DNA of 64,000 nt from Agapanthus africanus (GCA_030015575.1 CM057347.1:507411176-507475175), one strand, 5' to 3'; shown: positions 22,319 to 35,144, numbered from the stretch's first letter. Notes: generated by a model from the sequence alone, not told the origin. Translations and numbers: made by a program.

Positions 22319-22330
22319 TCGGTAAGTGGA
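22319..22330 (+). other. 5' splice donor in the leader of element C
   Basis: The sequence tcggtaagtgga lies about 255 bases after the TATA box. A matching acceptor, with a long pyrimidine run ending in caag, lies just before the gag start near 37589. Use as a leader intron is inference. Confidence 0.5.
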
Positions 22331-23795
22331 GTTAATACTGACTTGTTATTCTAAACCCTAAAAAGTTCACTTTTCTTACATATTTTTCATCTGTATTCTT
22401 ACACCATTTTTGTAATCATATAACTAATAGTTAGAACAAGTTTTCACTCAAAAATATCTTGAAACATAATCTTAATTTAACTTTTACATTAAAATATCAT
22501 GAACTCCACATATATCGCTTTTAGTATTTTTTTTGTTAATCATACCTTTAGAAAATTCCTGGGGTAATAACATACCCCTCACAAACACATATGGTTCCAT
22601 AGCACGATTCTCTTTGAACCTATTTTTATGGCGAATACAATATATTTCATTAAAATGCCATCTACTATAAAAAATGGTTTTCTTTTGAATTGTATTTCAA
22701 AACCCTTTGCAAATATATCTCTACAACCCTTTTTAGGAGACCCACTATTGGATGGTCCGGATTATAGCACATGCTTGGGCCAGTATAGCGAGATGCAGAT
22801 CTTCTCATGGAGCATTCGGTCTCGAAAGTTTTTTAATACGATTTTTAAGGAAACCACAATTTTATACTTAATAATAAAATTAATTTTTAATAATTATATA
22901 AATATTGTAAAATCCATATATTTTCAAAATAAAATAACATTATATTTTTTCAAAGCAAAGAATTACAAATTTCATCAAAATACCATCAAGATACAAACGA
23001 AAGTCAAGCTTTACAGTAAAATACCATGAACTATTCAAGTTAAGCTATTATCACTAAAATACTTCAATTCTTAAAATTCGCATTCATAGAAACCCTAAAT
23101 AATATAAATAATTTCTCGAGGTTATTTTAAACTATATATTAATTTTTTTTCATAAAACTCTCTTGAGTTATATAAAATTATATTTAAGGACTTTAGTTAA
23201 TATGGGTTTAAGCGAGATCAATTCTCTTGTGCCTCAAGGATCCGGAGAAAGTGAGTGCTTGTCTATTTAAGGTTGAAAAACCTAATGGTGTTATCAATGG
23301 TAATTGTCTTGGAAAAAAACACAAATCCTGCCGTCCATGTGCAGCAGTTACCGATAACCCCAGAATCTAATTCAAGATCCAAATCAGTTATAAGTGTCTG
23401 ACTCAAGTCTAAGTCTAAATCAAACTTGAATCCAAACTCAAACCAGAATCCAATTCAAATATAAATCCAAACTCTAACATGTATACTTGAACCTGAACCT
23501 GAATACAAGAACAATATCAACATGCAAACATGACTTGACTTGACTGAACCATGGCTATAACTTAACTTGATTACATGACTACTTGTTTACATCCTGAACC
23601 TGATTAAATGAACAACTTGCATCCATGGTCTCGTAAAGTCTGATAAGTATAATCTATATAAAACATTACACGGGGTTAACGGGGTAGATTGGTACGGAAT
23701 GTATTAGAAGTGGAACGAGATGGTCACTAAAAGACACCTATATGAAATCTCGTGTCGTTGTCCCATGGGTTTTGATGGGGTCTTGTAGTACCTGT

Positions 23796-25437
23796 TGTTG
23801 GGGTCAAAATTTATACCCCGGTTGACCAAGTCAAAATCAAAGTAAACCCCAAGCCAAGTAGGACCAAGCCCAGGTCAAGTAGGCCAACGCCTGGGTCGAG
23901 CCGGAACAGGGAGCGGCCGGCCTCCCCCCATTCCAAGATAAAAATTTTGTATTAAATAATTTTGGTGTATTACTTTTATTCTATTTTATGAATGAATATA
24001 AGAAAAATGGGTATAAAGCCAAATTTTTGTAAAGCCCATGGCTTATGTGCAAAAAGAAATGACACATGACCCATGAGATGGGCAAAATGCCATTTTTGTA
24101 GAGCCCAAGGGGCTATATGTAAAGTGTATAGCCTATAAAGGTATGGATAATGAAAATATCCCAACAACTTTTTTCTCTCTCCTAAAAAAAGCATCAAGAT
24201 CTGTGATCTTCTCCTTCCTCAAGGTTCTAAAACCGTCTTCTTTCTTTTGAATTAAATCAAGAGTTTTACTCTTCCTTTTATAAAACTAAATAGTTTTTTA
24301 CCACAAAAACCACAAAGGGGAACTCAGATCTTCCATCAGATCCCAGAAATGAGAGATTTTTAAAATCTCATACTTCTTGATCTTCAAGATCCGGCCAACA
24401 AAGGAAGAAGAAGGAGACCCATCTTCAGAAACCCCACTTTGGGGAAGATCCAGGGCTCAAGGGGAGAAGCCCACTTCATCAGCTTCAAAATATCTTAGGA
24501 TTTTAACTCCTCATATATATACATATATACAAAATAATAAGTGCTCTTTTCTGGAAGTACAACTCTCATTGCAGGGACCAAGTCCCTTTTGCCTTCCGAG
24601 CGCCCACGTGTCTGACACGTGAGGCGCTAGCGCTTAAAGCGCTAGTGCCCGAGCATCCATGTGCCTGGCACGTGCGGCGCTAGCGCCCAAAGCGCTAGCG
24701 CCCTTGCGCTCAGAGCGCTAGCGCCCAGATCGCTAGCGCACGAGCGTCCACGTGCTTGGCACGTGGGGCGCTAGCGCTCAGAGCGCTAGCGCCCAAAGCG
24801 CTAGCGCCCGAGCGCCCACGTGCCTGGCACATGGGGCGCTAGCGCTCTGGCATTCAGAGCGCTAGCGCCCAAAGCGCTAGCGCCCGAGCGCCCACGTGCC
24901 TGGTACGTGGGGCGCTAGCGCCCTTGCGCTCAAAGCGCTAGCACCCAAAGCGCTGGCTCATTTTCCCATGCATCTTTTGGATGCCCTTTCCTTTTTTTTT
25001 TACATATATGTATATATACATACACACACACACACACATACTCTACGACACTGTCCCTGTTAGAAAAAAATTTCTAACGGGCGCTGCCCCGCACCCCACA
25101 AGGGGGCTGCTAGCCCTCTTGACCGCCAGCCCGCTATCCGGATAGCGGGACCCCCGTAAAAACTCTGCGGGGCCCCCGATATATCCAAAACCCCCTTTCA
25201 AAATACAACACACATACACTGCACATTGAGTTCGCATGACGTGTTTGACCCGTTAATCAGAGGTTCCCTCGCTCCAAAGGCGATGGGTTATTAACGACAG
25301 CTTAGTCCACAGCTGCCGGAGACTTGGATCCCCTTAACCAATAAACCCCAGCCTACCCTAGGCAGGGGGAGTCTGTAATGCGCCTGACAAGCCCACGCGC
25401 ATTCCCATCTCAATGGAGTGACGAAAAACACCTTACA
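23796..25437 (+). repeat. 5' LTR of element B
   Basis: It runs TGTTGGGGTC to ..acaccttaca. It contains a GCGCTAGCGC block with CACGTG pairs at 24590-24960, a CA/TG microsatellite near 25010-25040 and a GC-rich end shared with the LTRs of D. Confidence 0.93.
24590..24960. repeat. GCGCTAGCGC / paired CACGTG block
   Basis: The palindrome AGCGCTAGCGC alternates with cacgtgcctggcacgtgg. In the latter, CACGTG boxes are five bases apart and the whole forms a perfect 8-base-arm inverted repeat. Unit length is about 60-90 bases and irregular. Confidence 0.8.
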
Positions 25438-25442
25438 GATTC

Positions 25443-25460
25443 TGGCATGCCCGGTGGGAC
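25443..25460 (+). other. Primer-binding site of element B
   Basis: TGGCATGCCCGGTGGGAC lies five bases after the 5' LTR. Element D has the same site with one change (50702-50719, minus). I did not assign the tRNA. Confidence 0.6.
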
Positions 25461-25559
25461 ATTTCTCTCCTCCTATATCTCGGGTCAAGTGTTCATGTGA
25501 ACTCATTTAACATATATACCGATGTTTGTACTGAAATAATTTTTTTTCCGTACAGCAAT

Positions 25560-28500
25560 CAACTTTCAATGACAATGTCTCCTAAGACAAATTCAGCTTC
25601 CAACGCGACCCCGACCTCGTACGTGGTCAAGATCAATGCTCGTGTGGTTCTCCCCGCAAGCCTCAGTCGACAGTGGGAGGAACTGCCCCGCCAGTTTGGT
25701 TCCGTCATCATCTACCCTGCTGGAAGCGCTCATCTGGCAGAAATCCCGGCAAAACAGGTGGCCAAGCCGGTCTCAAGGGGTAAGAGGCCGAATGTTGTGA
25801 TCGCTAAGGCACCACAACCGAAGCTTAATACGGTGTCTGAACGACTCTCTGGCGCTCCAGCTGGGGGTAAGACTTCCGGTATAAAGGGCAACAGCAAATG
25901 TTGCGGATGAGCTCAGGCGATGACTCCAACAAATGCGCAATCGAGCGTATCTCCAAAATCCTCCATCGCCCGGTCTACGGCGTCTTCCCGAAGAGCCAAA
26001 GTACGCCAAGTGCTTAAAACAGAAAAGTTAAGGCAGAAGCGGCTCAGGTATCGAGCCAACAAGAGGGCCAGGACTTCGGCCAAGTGGAATCTTGTAAGGT
26101 TCCAAGAGCATGGTTACTCCGCGACGACGGCTGAGTCGGCCGTAAAAATCAGCAATTCCTTTGAACCTCTGAGGTGGGTTCAGAAAAATGCTATGACTGC
26201 CAGAATCAAGAAAACAACGGTCCGAACGTTGCTACGAAGGGACGTGTCCCGGCCTCAACAGAAAAAGTATGACACTGTCTCTTCAAGAGTCTATAAGGCG
26301 CTCTGTGCCGTGCGAAAATAGCGGAACAAAACCAAAAAGGAAGCGTCAGCACCATTCAAGAATCCGGCCAGGCCAGCCGCCTTCAATCGATTGCCCGTTA
26401 CTGAAACAGGGGATCAAGACAGCGATACGTGAAATCAGCCGCCGATAATAAAATACGGCTGGATATATCATCCATACGGTCTATAAGGCGGGCAGGCACC
26501 CTAGCGACAACCTTCGCAGCAAAAGCAGGGATGGGGCCATCACATCTCAAGCCCAATCTGGCTTGAATGTGGTTGCCACTTCCCAAGAACAGCTGCCTCC
26601 GCTGGATGATGAAAAACCTCTCGATGAGGACGATAGGCAGAAGGACCCTTCGGTCTAGGCAGAGTCAAGCTCGGACAGCGAGGAAGAGCCGACTTTCCGC
26701 CCCAGGACCGCGGAGCAAGAGATGCTTCAAGAGCTTCAAAAACAGCTTAAGAGCAAAGATAAAGAGATGGCCAAGCTCTATTCGAAAATCGACGACCTAA
26801 CGAACGTTGTGATGCAGCTTACGACTCAAATTGCTCGAGTGCCTCCCAATCAAGCACAAGTTGCTACTCAGGAGCCGAATGATGACAATCCGAAGAGGCC
26901 GATGCCTGTCCCTTTGGGTCCAAGATTGGTTGAGCCGCACGAAAGTAGGCCACATTCCGCTTCTGGGGACGCCTTGGCCCCAGATAGCACTATCCCGCTA
27001 ACACAAGATCGGATAATGGATTTGGTCACCTGCAAGGTTAAAACATTGGTGGCCAAAGCTGAAGCTCAGAAAGAAATTGGCAGTAGTGGACGGCCATATC
27101 CCGCACAGTACGATCTGATCGAGTTCCCGAGCGGCTACGTCATTCCTAAGTTCGGAAGATTTGACTGGACGGGAAATGCAAATCAGCACGTCGCCCACTT
27201 TAAAGTATCGTGCGGAAATACAGGGGGCAATGATGCGCTCTTTCTTCGTCAGTTTGTCAACAGCCTGACCAGTGTCGCTTTTGACTGGTACGCGAGTATA
27301 CCAAACTGGTCCGTCATTACCTTTGCCCAAATGGAGTCTCTGTTTCGGCAAAGGTTCATGAGTGTCAGTGATAAAATCTCCATTGCTGACCTTGTGAGGA
27401 CCAAGACAGGGAAGAATGAAAGCAACACCGAATTTATCGCCCGATGGCGTAATCTCACAGTCAAGTGTGAACAGCCACTGGAGCAGGACCATTCCGTCAG
27501 CCTTCTCATTGGGAACCTCAAGAATTGGATGTTCCTATTCTTATGTACAGCAGGCCTCAAGACGTTTCAAGATCTAACCAAGAAAGTACAAATGCTAGAA
27601 CGCTAGAAGCAAGAGCCTACCCCGGACTCTCAGAGAGACAAGACTTGGAAAAGCAAGCGGGACGACAACCGTAGAAGCGGGAGTTCCAGCAGTACCAATG
27701 TCTTTAATGCGTCCGACAATGAAGACAGGCGAAGGGCGAGCGAATCCAAAACCAACCGGTCTCGAAAGCCAGTGCTGGGAGGAGAGGGGCCTTCCCTAGA
27801 GGAGAAAAAGAACAAGGTTTACTCTTTCAGAAGGGACAAGGTCCGCAAGATATTTAAAGATGCCTTGAACAATGGTCTACAATTGTCGGAGTCGAAAAGA
27901 CCTTAAAAAGCAAAAATGACCGTCAATCCCCTGTATTGCCCGTACCACTGAGTAGTGAGCCATGAGATCGAAGATTGCTATATCTTCAAGGACTGGGTCG
28001 AGAAGCATTACAAGGCTAGAGAGATCGAGCTGTCCAAAAGTGTGTTGGTGAATAATCAAGTTGCAACCACCAACTTTATACAGACAGAAAATGAAGCCTT
28101 CTGGGAGCAGACAGCCGAACCCGCTGCCCTGAGAAATGAAACGGACTCACCGCGGCCTCCGTGGAGTACGCACATATCTAATAAGACGAAGAAGATGATA
28201 AAACTACTTCGGAAAGAGCCCAGGACGGAATGGGAAGGGCAGAAGATGCCTACCTTTCCAGCTGCCAAAACTGCTCCATCAAGCTCAAAATCCAAAAAGC
28301 TCAAGAAGAAGAAAAGTACAGCTCGACGTGAAAGGGAATCTGCAGGGAGATCGACCATTAAAAAATATATTGATTCTCTCGAAGAATATGAACAGAAAGA
28401 AAGAACTTTGATTCAATTGAAGGAGTTCCTCTCTATACGAGCGGCTGAGATTCTGAAGGAGTTAGAAGAAGACTCCAATGAAGAGATCCCTATAGTGACC

Positions 28501-28720
28501 TGCTACGCCAACCACCTGGGTAGCGAATCTGAAGAGGAACTCTATTTTCCCGAAGAGGACGAGGAGCTCGCCACAACGGCCAACCAAATCCATCTTAGAA
28601 GCGGCATGGCTCTACCGCCAAATCAGGGCAACGCCCCAAAAGGAAAGGAAAACAAGTCGCTAATGATGAAGATGGCAGAGAACTTGCTCAAGAAGATTTG
28701 AGTCCTTCCCCAGTAGACTA
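25560..28720 (+). pseudogene. Tat gag region of element B
   Basis: It is homologous along its length to the open gag frame of element D. It has the N-terminal 'VVLPASLSRQWEELP' stretch, a coiled-coil segment around 'LKSKDKEMAKLYSKIDDL', then the capsid-like retrotransposon gag domain ('YVIPKFGRFDWTGNANQH', 'AFDWYASIP', 'MESLFRQRFMS') and a charged C-terminal part. Broken fossil; gag forms the particle shell. Confidence 0.88.
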
Positions 28721-28859
28721 TAATGTCTTGGCTCACCTCCGAAAGCTTCCGTCTCTCCTTAGCATCTATGATACCTTGATTCTATCTCAAGAGCTTAGAG
28801 ATGTTCTCATTCATGCTCTACAAAACCCTGAGCGGTATTAGACTCGCTTTGCGGAAATT

Positions 28860-29740
28860 AATATGAAAGAAGCTCAATACACTTTGCAAGCCGCCGTAGT
28901 CACGTTTAAGGATGAAGACTTGCTATTAGGAACGGCTGAGCATAATCGGCCGCTTTACGTGACCGGGTACAGCGACGAAGATTGGATTAATTGCATATTG
29001 ATTGATCCGGGGTCCTCAGTGAACATCATGAACTTGCGGACACTGAAGAGTTTGTCAATGGACGACCGACATCTGTCAAGAGAAAGGATTGTCATTCAAG
29101 GCTTCAATCAAAACTGCCAGCAAGTTCTGAGGTCTATAGCTTTGCCAATTAAATTCGGGGATCTGCAAACTGAAGCTAAGATATACGTGATCGACGCTGA
29201 CACGTCTTATAAGATTCTCTTGGGACGGCCGTGGCTCCACGATTATGGTATCGTTCACCCAAATCTCCATCAATGCATGAAGTATACTAAAAATGGTGAA
29301 GAAAGACGCATTGACGGATACATCCAGCTGTTCGGTGTGCATGAAGTCCGATATGACGATTCTCGGTACTTTATGAACCACCAAAATGCTAAGTCACAAT
29401 TGACTGAGGATAGAGCGGCCCCAAGACTCAAAAGCAAACCTGAGCCGGCTGTCACTTTCAAAAGCAAAAATGCCCAAGTGCTCCCGCATTTCGGTAGCGA
29501 CACTGATGAGTCCGACGCTGGAAGTCCGTCCTTCCGTAAAACTCGCTCTCGTTTCGGTAGCGATATGGACGAATCTGTTACTGAAGCCCCATCTAGCAGC
29601 AAAGTCCGCCCTCATCTTGGCAACGACACTGAAGAGCGGAGGAAGAGGACCTGCCGTGCAATAGCTGTGCAGATTGGACCCCTATGCAACAAACAAAACT
29701 ATGAGAGACCTTCGAAATTGCAGAAGGGCCCCTAGCTGTC
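28860..29740 (+). pseudogene. Tat aspartic protease region of element B
   Basis: It has the active-site segment 'CILIDPGSSVNIM', then 'IKFGDLQTEAKIYVIDADT' and 'YKILLGRPWLHDYGIVHPNL', the usual protease end in Tat and Athila elements. A spacer rich in short 'SDTDESD'-like repeats follows (29480-29650). Confidence 0.85.
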
Positions 29741-30269
29741 ATAAGGGTGCCGGAGCAGATGTGCAAAGAGCTCGATGCATTGTCAGTCTCCACCGTGGAC
29801 CAGCTGAAAACTTTCTACGTTCCCGGAAGGAAAAATGGACAGAAGGGCATCCTGTTTTATGGGTCAAACCCCGTTGTGCACTCGGACGATTTGTCTGTCG
29901 CATGTCTTCCCTATGAGAGAGACATAAGAGCCGTCCTCAATCCCAGATACTATGCACCCGAGATGCGGGAATATTTCAAAAAGTACGGATGCCGGTTATA
30001 TCAAATGGAGTCCGAAGCAAAGTTTTATGAAGGGCTATGACATCCGACCCAGGTCCGAGCACTCATCGATGGACGAATTCCAGACAGACGGGGCATGGCT
30101 TCATTCAACCTGATTCCAAAGCGTGCTACATGATCCATATTGGTGAAGCCAGCAAAAGATCAAATGATGATGACGAGATAGCCGAGCCAGAAGAAGCTCC
30201 TCAAGAGCTCGAAGATGGCGGACAAGCAACCTTCGACAAGCTAGACGAGATTGACTTAGGAACGCCCGA

Positions 30270-31140
30270 TAATCCAAGGCCGACCTACATCAGCTCACTC
30301 TTGTCAGAGGAAATGAAAGCACAGATAATCGCCCTGCTGCACGAGTTCGTCGACTGCTTCGTGTGGACGTATAAAGAAATGCCTGGACTCTCCCCTGAAG
30401 TGGCTGTGCATAAGCTGGCTATATCTCCTGATGCTAAGCCAGTCAAATAAGCTCCTCGAAGAATGAGAAGAGAGCTAGAAGAAAAGGTCATCGAGGAAAC
30501 TAAGAAACTTATCAATGCTGGCTTCATCAGAGAAGAAAAATATGCGGACTGGATCGCATGCGTAGTCCAGTGAAGAAGAAAAATAGGCAGATCCGAGTTT
30601 GTGTCAATTTCAGGGACCTCAACAAGGCATATCCTAAAGACGACTTCCTACTACCGGTCATGGAAATGATGGTCGATGACACCTTAAATTACGTGCTTTT
30701 CACCTTTATGGATGGCTCGTCTAGATATAATCAGATTAAGATGTCGCCTGAGGATGAGAAAAACATAGCATTTCGAACCCCGATCGGAATATACTGCTAC
30801 AAAGTGATGCCGTTCGGACTGAAGAACGCAAGTGCTACATATCAAAGGGCAATGACCAATATCTTTGATGACCTAATCCATAAAGTCGTCGAATGCTATG
30901 TTGATAACCTGGTTGTCAAGTCTAAAGCCAAGGCCGATCACATCCAAGATCTTAGGACCGTTCTCACAAGATTGAGGGGGTATGATCTGAAAATGAATCT
31001 TCTGAAGTGCGCTTTTGGCGTGTCATTGGGAAAATTCCTGGGCTTCATAATCCGACATCGAGGGATTGAAATTGACCCATCCAAGATAAAGGCCATCATG
31101 GAGATGCCCCTCCGAAGAGTCTGACGCGGATAAGATCTTT
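30270..31140 (+). pseudogene. Tat reverse transcriptase region of element B
   Basis: RT motifs in order are 'RVCVNFRDLNKAYPKDDF', 'FMDGSSRYNQIKMSPED', 'KVMPFGLKNASATYQRAM', the YVD box near 30900 and 'LLKCAFGVSLGKFLGFI'. Upstream sits the 'EFVDCFVWTYKEMPGLSP' segment that precedes RT in these elements. Confidence 0.92.
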
Positions 31141-31199
31141 TCAAGGCAAGCTTGCTTATATACAGAGGTTTATCTCAAATTTATCGGGGAGATGTAGGC

Positions 31200-31710
31200 C
31201 CTTCTCAAAGCTCATGAAGAAAGGAGCTCTTTTTTTCTGGGATGCCGAATGTCAAGAAGCGTTTGAAAGTATCAAACAGTACTTGTTGCATCCTCCAGTG
31301 CTGGCCGCTCCCGTTTCAAATAAACCGCTGATTCTCTACACTGCCGAGCTAGATGAGTCACTCGGTGCGCTCCTTGCCCAGAACAACGAGGAGGGAAAAG
31401 AAAATGCCCTCTACTATCTCAGTCGAACTCTAGTCGGGGCGGAACACAACTATTCCCCAATCGAAAAGTAATGTCTGGCTCTGATATTTGCTGTGAAGAA
31501 GCTGAGGCACTATCTGCTCGCTCATCGAGTTATGCTGATTTCCAAGGTCGACCCGCTCAAACACTTGATGACCAAAGCAAGCCTAGCCGGCAGAATGGCA
31601 AGATGGGTTGTCATGCTACTTAAGTTTGACATAGTTTATACTCCTCGGAAAGCAGTAAAAGGGCAAGCTCTTGCGGACTTTCTCGCTGCTCATCCCATAC
31701 CATAGGGGTC
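31200..31710 (+). pseudogene. RNase H region of element B
   Basis: It contains 'FFWDAECQEAFESIKQYL', 'LILYTAELDESLGALLAQ', 'LYYLSRTLVGAEHNYSPIEK' and 'KKLRHYLLAHRV'. This is the ordinary Ty3/gypsy RNase H that follows RT. Confidence 0.9.
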
Positions 31711-31739
31711 ACCGCTCAATTGCGAGTTACCCGAAGAAC

Positions 31740-32290
31740 AAGTGCTGCACCTCGAGAATGACGAGCTATGTTGGGAGCTCTACTTCGATGGGGCCTCATC
31801 GATAAGGACCTCCAGTAAATCAAGCGTCCTGAAGATAAAAGCAGGGATAGGATTGGTGTTCATCACGCCATTGATAGGAAACCTACGTCGTTCTTTTGCT
31901 CTCACAGAGCCTTGCATAAACAACGAGGCTGAGTATGAAGCTCTGATAGCTGGTCTGGAGCTCGCCATAGAAATGGAAATCCTTCGGCTATGGGTTTACG
32001 GTGACTCCCAGCTTATCATCAACCAAGTAAGCGGCGACTATAAGATATACAAATCTGAGTTAGCTCGGTACAGAGGTCGAGTGGTGGAACTCATGAAACG
32101 GTTCACTCATTTTGAGCTAATGAGAGTCCTTAGAGCGTTGAATGGAAAGGCTGACATACTCGCTCGCCTAGCCAAGGAGCCGGCTAATCCTAACATGGAA
32201 GAAATTCTGATCACAGGAGCCAGCAAATTCTACCCCCAGTCTCTCTATGAGAAGAGGAAAGCGCGGAACAGAAGAGCAGTCCTGCCGTAG
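31740..32290 (+). pseudogene. Archaeal-type RNase H (aRNH) region of element B
   Basis: It shows 'WELYFDGASS', 'AGIGLVFITP', 'NNEAEYEALIAGLELAIEM' and 'YGDSQLIINQVSG'. These are the DG, E and D motif blocks of an archaeal-type RNase H. A second RNase H of this kind between RNase H and integrase is known from plant Tat elements and sets the lineage. Confidence 0.92.
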
Positions 32291-33565
32291 AAGCTTCGAT
32301 CATCCAAGACGAGCCCGATTGGAGAGAACCCTTCATAGCATACCTCCGATACGACAAGCTGCCCGAAGGAAAATCTGCAAGAATTCAGCTAAAGAAGAGA
32401 GCTCTCCGATACGTGTTTGTGAATGACACGCTATACCGCAGGTCATATGTCCAACTCTGGCTCAGATGTCTGTCATCGGTCGAAGTCCAGAAAGTCATGA
32501 AAGAACTTCACTCGGGCGTTTGCGGTGCTCACCAATCTGGCCCCAAGATGCGACTTCAAATTAAACGGCTTGGGTATTACTGGCCCACATGATACAGGAT
32601 TGCGGAGAGCATGCAAAGAAATTTCATATCTGCCAAACTCACGGTGATTTCATTCACAAGAATCCCAATCCGTTGCATCGTACGGTGGCGTCGTAGCCCT
32701 TCGAAGTCTGGGGGACCGACATAGTTGGCCAAATTGATCCTCCGTCATCCAGAGGCCACCGGTTCATATTGGCCGCAACTGACTATTTCTCCAGATGGGC
32801 TGAAGTTGTCTCGCTAAAAGAAATCAAGACAGAAAATATTCTTACGTTCTTCCGGCATAATATTTTATACCGCTTCGGTACACCAAGAAGAATCATTTCT
32901 GACAATGGGCCTTCTTTCAAGAGCTTCAAAGTCTCAAGATTCGCTACTCAATACAAGATAGACTGGAGATATTCCTCCATCTATAATCCAAGAGCCAATG
33001 GGCTAGCCGAACCCTTCAATAAGACTCTATACAAGCTCCTGAGAAGAAATGCATCAGCCAACAAGAGAGACTGGAATCTCAAGCTTCACGAGGAGTTGTG
33101 GGCATATCGTACCACGCACCGTACTCCAACCCAGTCCACTCTATACTCATTGCTCTTCGGAGTGGAGGCGGTCCTCCCCCTCGAAGTCGAAGTTAAGAAT
33201 GGCCATTCAGCACGAGTTGACGGAGGAAGAAAACGTGTTCCTTCGGCTTGAAGAGCTCGACGCCCTCGAAGAAAAGAGGCTCGCGTTGCAGCAAAATCTG
33301 GAGCTATACCGAGCCCAAATGTCACGGGCCTATGACAAGATAACCCGTCTCCGTGCTTTCAAGAAAAGTGAATTGGTGTTGGTCCTCAAAAGACCGATCA
33401 TCCCCAATCGACATGCCAAGAGAAAATTCGAGCCAAACTGGGAAGGACCATATGTCATTGAGAAAGTGTTTGACGGAGGATCCTACCAACTGATAAATAC
33501 CGAGAGAGAAAGGCTCATGCCACCCATCAATGGCCGATATCTCAAGAAATATTATGCGTGAATGC
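32290..33565 (+). pseudogene. Integrase region of element B
   Basis: It has the zinc-binding part, then the core with 'RFILAATDYFSRWAEVVSLKE', 'RRIISDNGPSF' and 'NGLAEPFNKTLYKLL', then 'LWAYRTTHRTPTQSTLYSLL'. The C-terminal GPY-like module is 'KFEPNWEGPYVIEKVFDGGS'. It ends with 'RYLKKYYA', the same ending as the integrase of element F. Confidence 0.9.
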
Positions 33566-34400
33566 TCCAAGTCGCAGGCGAATTGAGCACACCAGCCCTA
33601 CGGTCTAGATCATACATCCTGTAAAACCGTATACAATCCACGGGCGTAAACAACCCCCATCTCTCCTAAGTCCTGCCGGTAAGACTACTTTCAAAGTCCC
33701 ACCAGTGCAAAAAAAAGGTATGTCCACGAGCAAAACGGGCACGGATGAAAACCCGAAAGGGCTCCGTGAATAAAAACAGCAGGACTGCCGGCGAGTTTGT
33801 GAAAACCCGAAAGGGTGCAAACTCGTGAAAAGAGATAAAATACACTCGCAAAGTCCTCTCGACCTTGTGAGGAGAAAACCCCTGCGTGGGATCCTTACGA
33901 CTCACAAAGGAGCAACACACTTAGGAATCCCTACGATTCCTAAGGAGAACATACACCTGGGAGATCCTCTGGACTCGTAGGGAGAAAATGCTTTTATGGG
34001 ACCCTTACGGCTCATAAAATTGAAAAGCCTTTGGTGATAGGGATCTAAACCTGTCTCCTAAGCCATCGCTCCCCAACAGGAAAAGGCAAATGATGAATTG
34101 CTCCTGGCACGTGTGCTTCAGTGTTAAAAACGCTGATGCCTACCCTAACCCCAAAATCCCAAAACTCCAATCCAATAGACCCTTAAGTCTTTAAACTGGG
34201 AACATATGACCTCTAAGTCGTTAAACTGGGAACAGATGACCCCTAAGTCGTTAAACTGGTAATGAGGGAAATCGCCTCATGAAAAATGATGATTCGCTCC
34301 TGGTACCATATTCCAGTGCAGCGGTGCTGATGTCAACCCAAATCACATCGAATCAGCAAGTCAACTTCAACCCTGACACCGCAAGAAGCGGAGCAAGTCA
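33566..34400 (+). other. 3' region of element B with the shared non-coding modules
   Basis: No gene. It holds the motif 'accgtatacaatccacggg' (about 33630-33650), two copies of 'gaaaacccgaaaggg' (about 33750 and 33800), the hairpin array (33845-34080) and the segment 'ctcctggtaccatattccag' (about 34297-34316). All four modules recur in D and F. Confidence 0.75.
33845..34080 (+). repeat. Constant-loop hairpin array, element B copy
   Basis: Hairpins about 35-40 bases apart are linked by ggagaaaa-like spacers. Examples are CTTAGGAAT (33920) pairing with 33936-33944 around loop ccctacg, and TTTTATGGG (33992) pairing with 34011-34019 around acccttacgg. The loops match those of D and F on the sense strand. 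Confidence 0.8.
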
Positions 34401-35060
34401 AATCAAGCACCGACCGTCCAAGTCGCAAAAAGGGCAGAACCGATTGTCCACGTCGCTAAAAGGGCAGCACCGACCGTCCAAGTCGCAAAAAGGGCAGAAC
34501 CAACCATCCACGTCGCTAAAAGGGCAACATCGACCGTCCAAGTCGCAAAAATGGCAGAACCGACTGTCCACGTTGCTAAAAGGGCAGCACCGACCGTCCA
34601 TGTCGCTAAAAGAGCAGCACCGACCGTCCAAGTCGCAAAAAGGGTAGAACCAACTGTCTACGTCGCTAAAAGGGCAGCACTGACCGTCCAAGTCATAAAA
34701 AGGGCATAACCAACCATCCACGTCGCTAAAAGGGCAGCACCGACCTTCCATGTCGCTAAAAGGGCAGCACCGACCGTCCAAGTCACAAAAAGGGCAGAAC
34801 CGACCGTCCACATCGCTAAAAGGGCAGCACCGACCGTCCAAGTCGCAAAAAGGGCAGAACCGACCGTCCAAGTCGCAAAAAGGGCAGCACTGACCGTCCA
34901 AGTCGCAGAAAGGGCAGAACCGACCGTCCAAGTCGCAAAAAGGGCAGAATCGACCGTCCACTTCGCTAAAAGGGTAGCACCGACCGTCCAAGTCACAAAA
35001 AGGGCCGCACCGACCGGCCAAGTCGCTAAAATGGCAGCATCGACCTCCACGTCGTTAAAA
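34396..35060. repeat. 30-bp tandem array in the 3' region of B
   Basis: About 22 copies of a 30-base unit. Two variants often alternate: cgaccgtccaagtcgcaaaa with agggcagaac, and cgattgtccacgtcgctaaa with agggcagcac. Because 30 is a multiple of three, both strands stay open and give a 10-residue repeat. These frames (34279-34647 plus, 34398-35021 minus) are by-products, not genes. Confidence 0.92.
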
Positions 35061-35144
35061 TGGGAACCAAATCAAGTCGACCTCCACGCGAAAGAAGATC
35101 CATCAATTTCGCGCACACAACCCACATATGTGGTGTGCACATAT

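Noticed and set aside
25010-25045. A microsatellite of special interest (CA repeats near TATATG)
   Set aside because: The same short run occurs in all B/D-family LTRs (16080, 36485, 43970, 51120); an ordinary LTR feature.
33566-34400. An envelope-like gene downstream of integrase in B
   Set aside because: No long open frame, signal peptide or membrane segment; the stretch consists of hairpins and repeats.
34396-35060. Looks like a CRISPR array (30-bp repeats)
   Set aside because: There are no unique spacers; units are directly adjacent and vary gradually. It is a tandem array in a retrotransposon 3' region of a plant genome.
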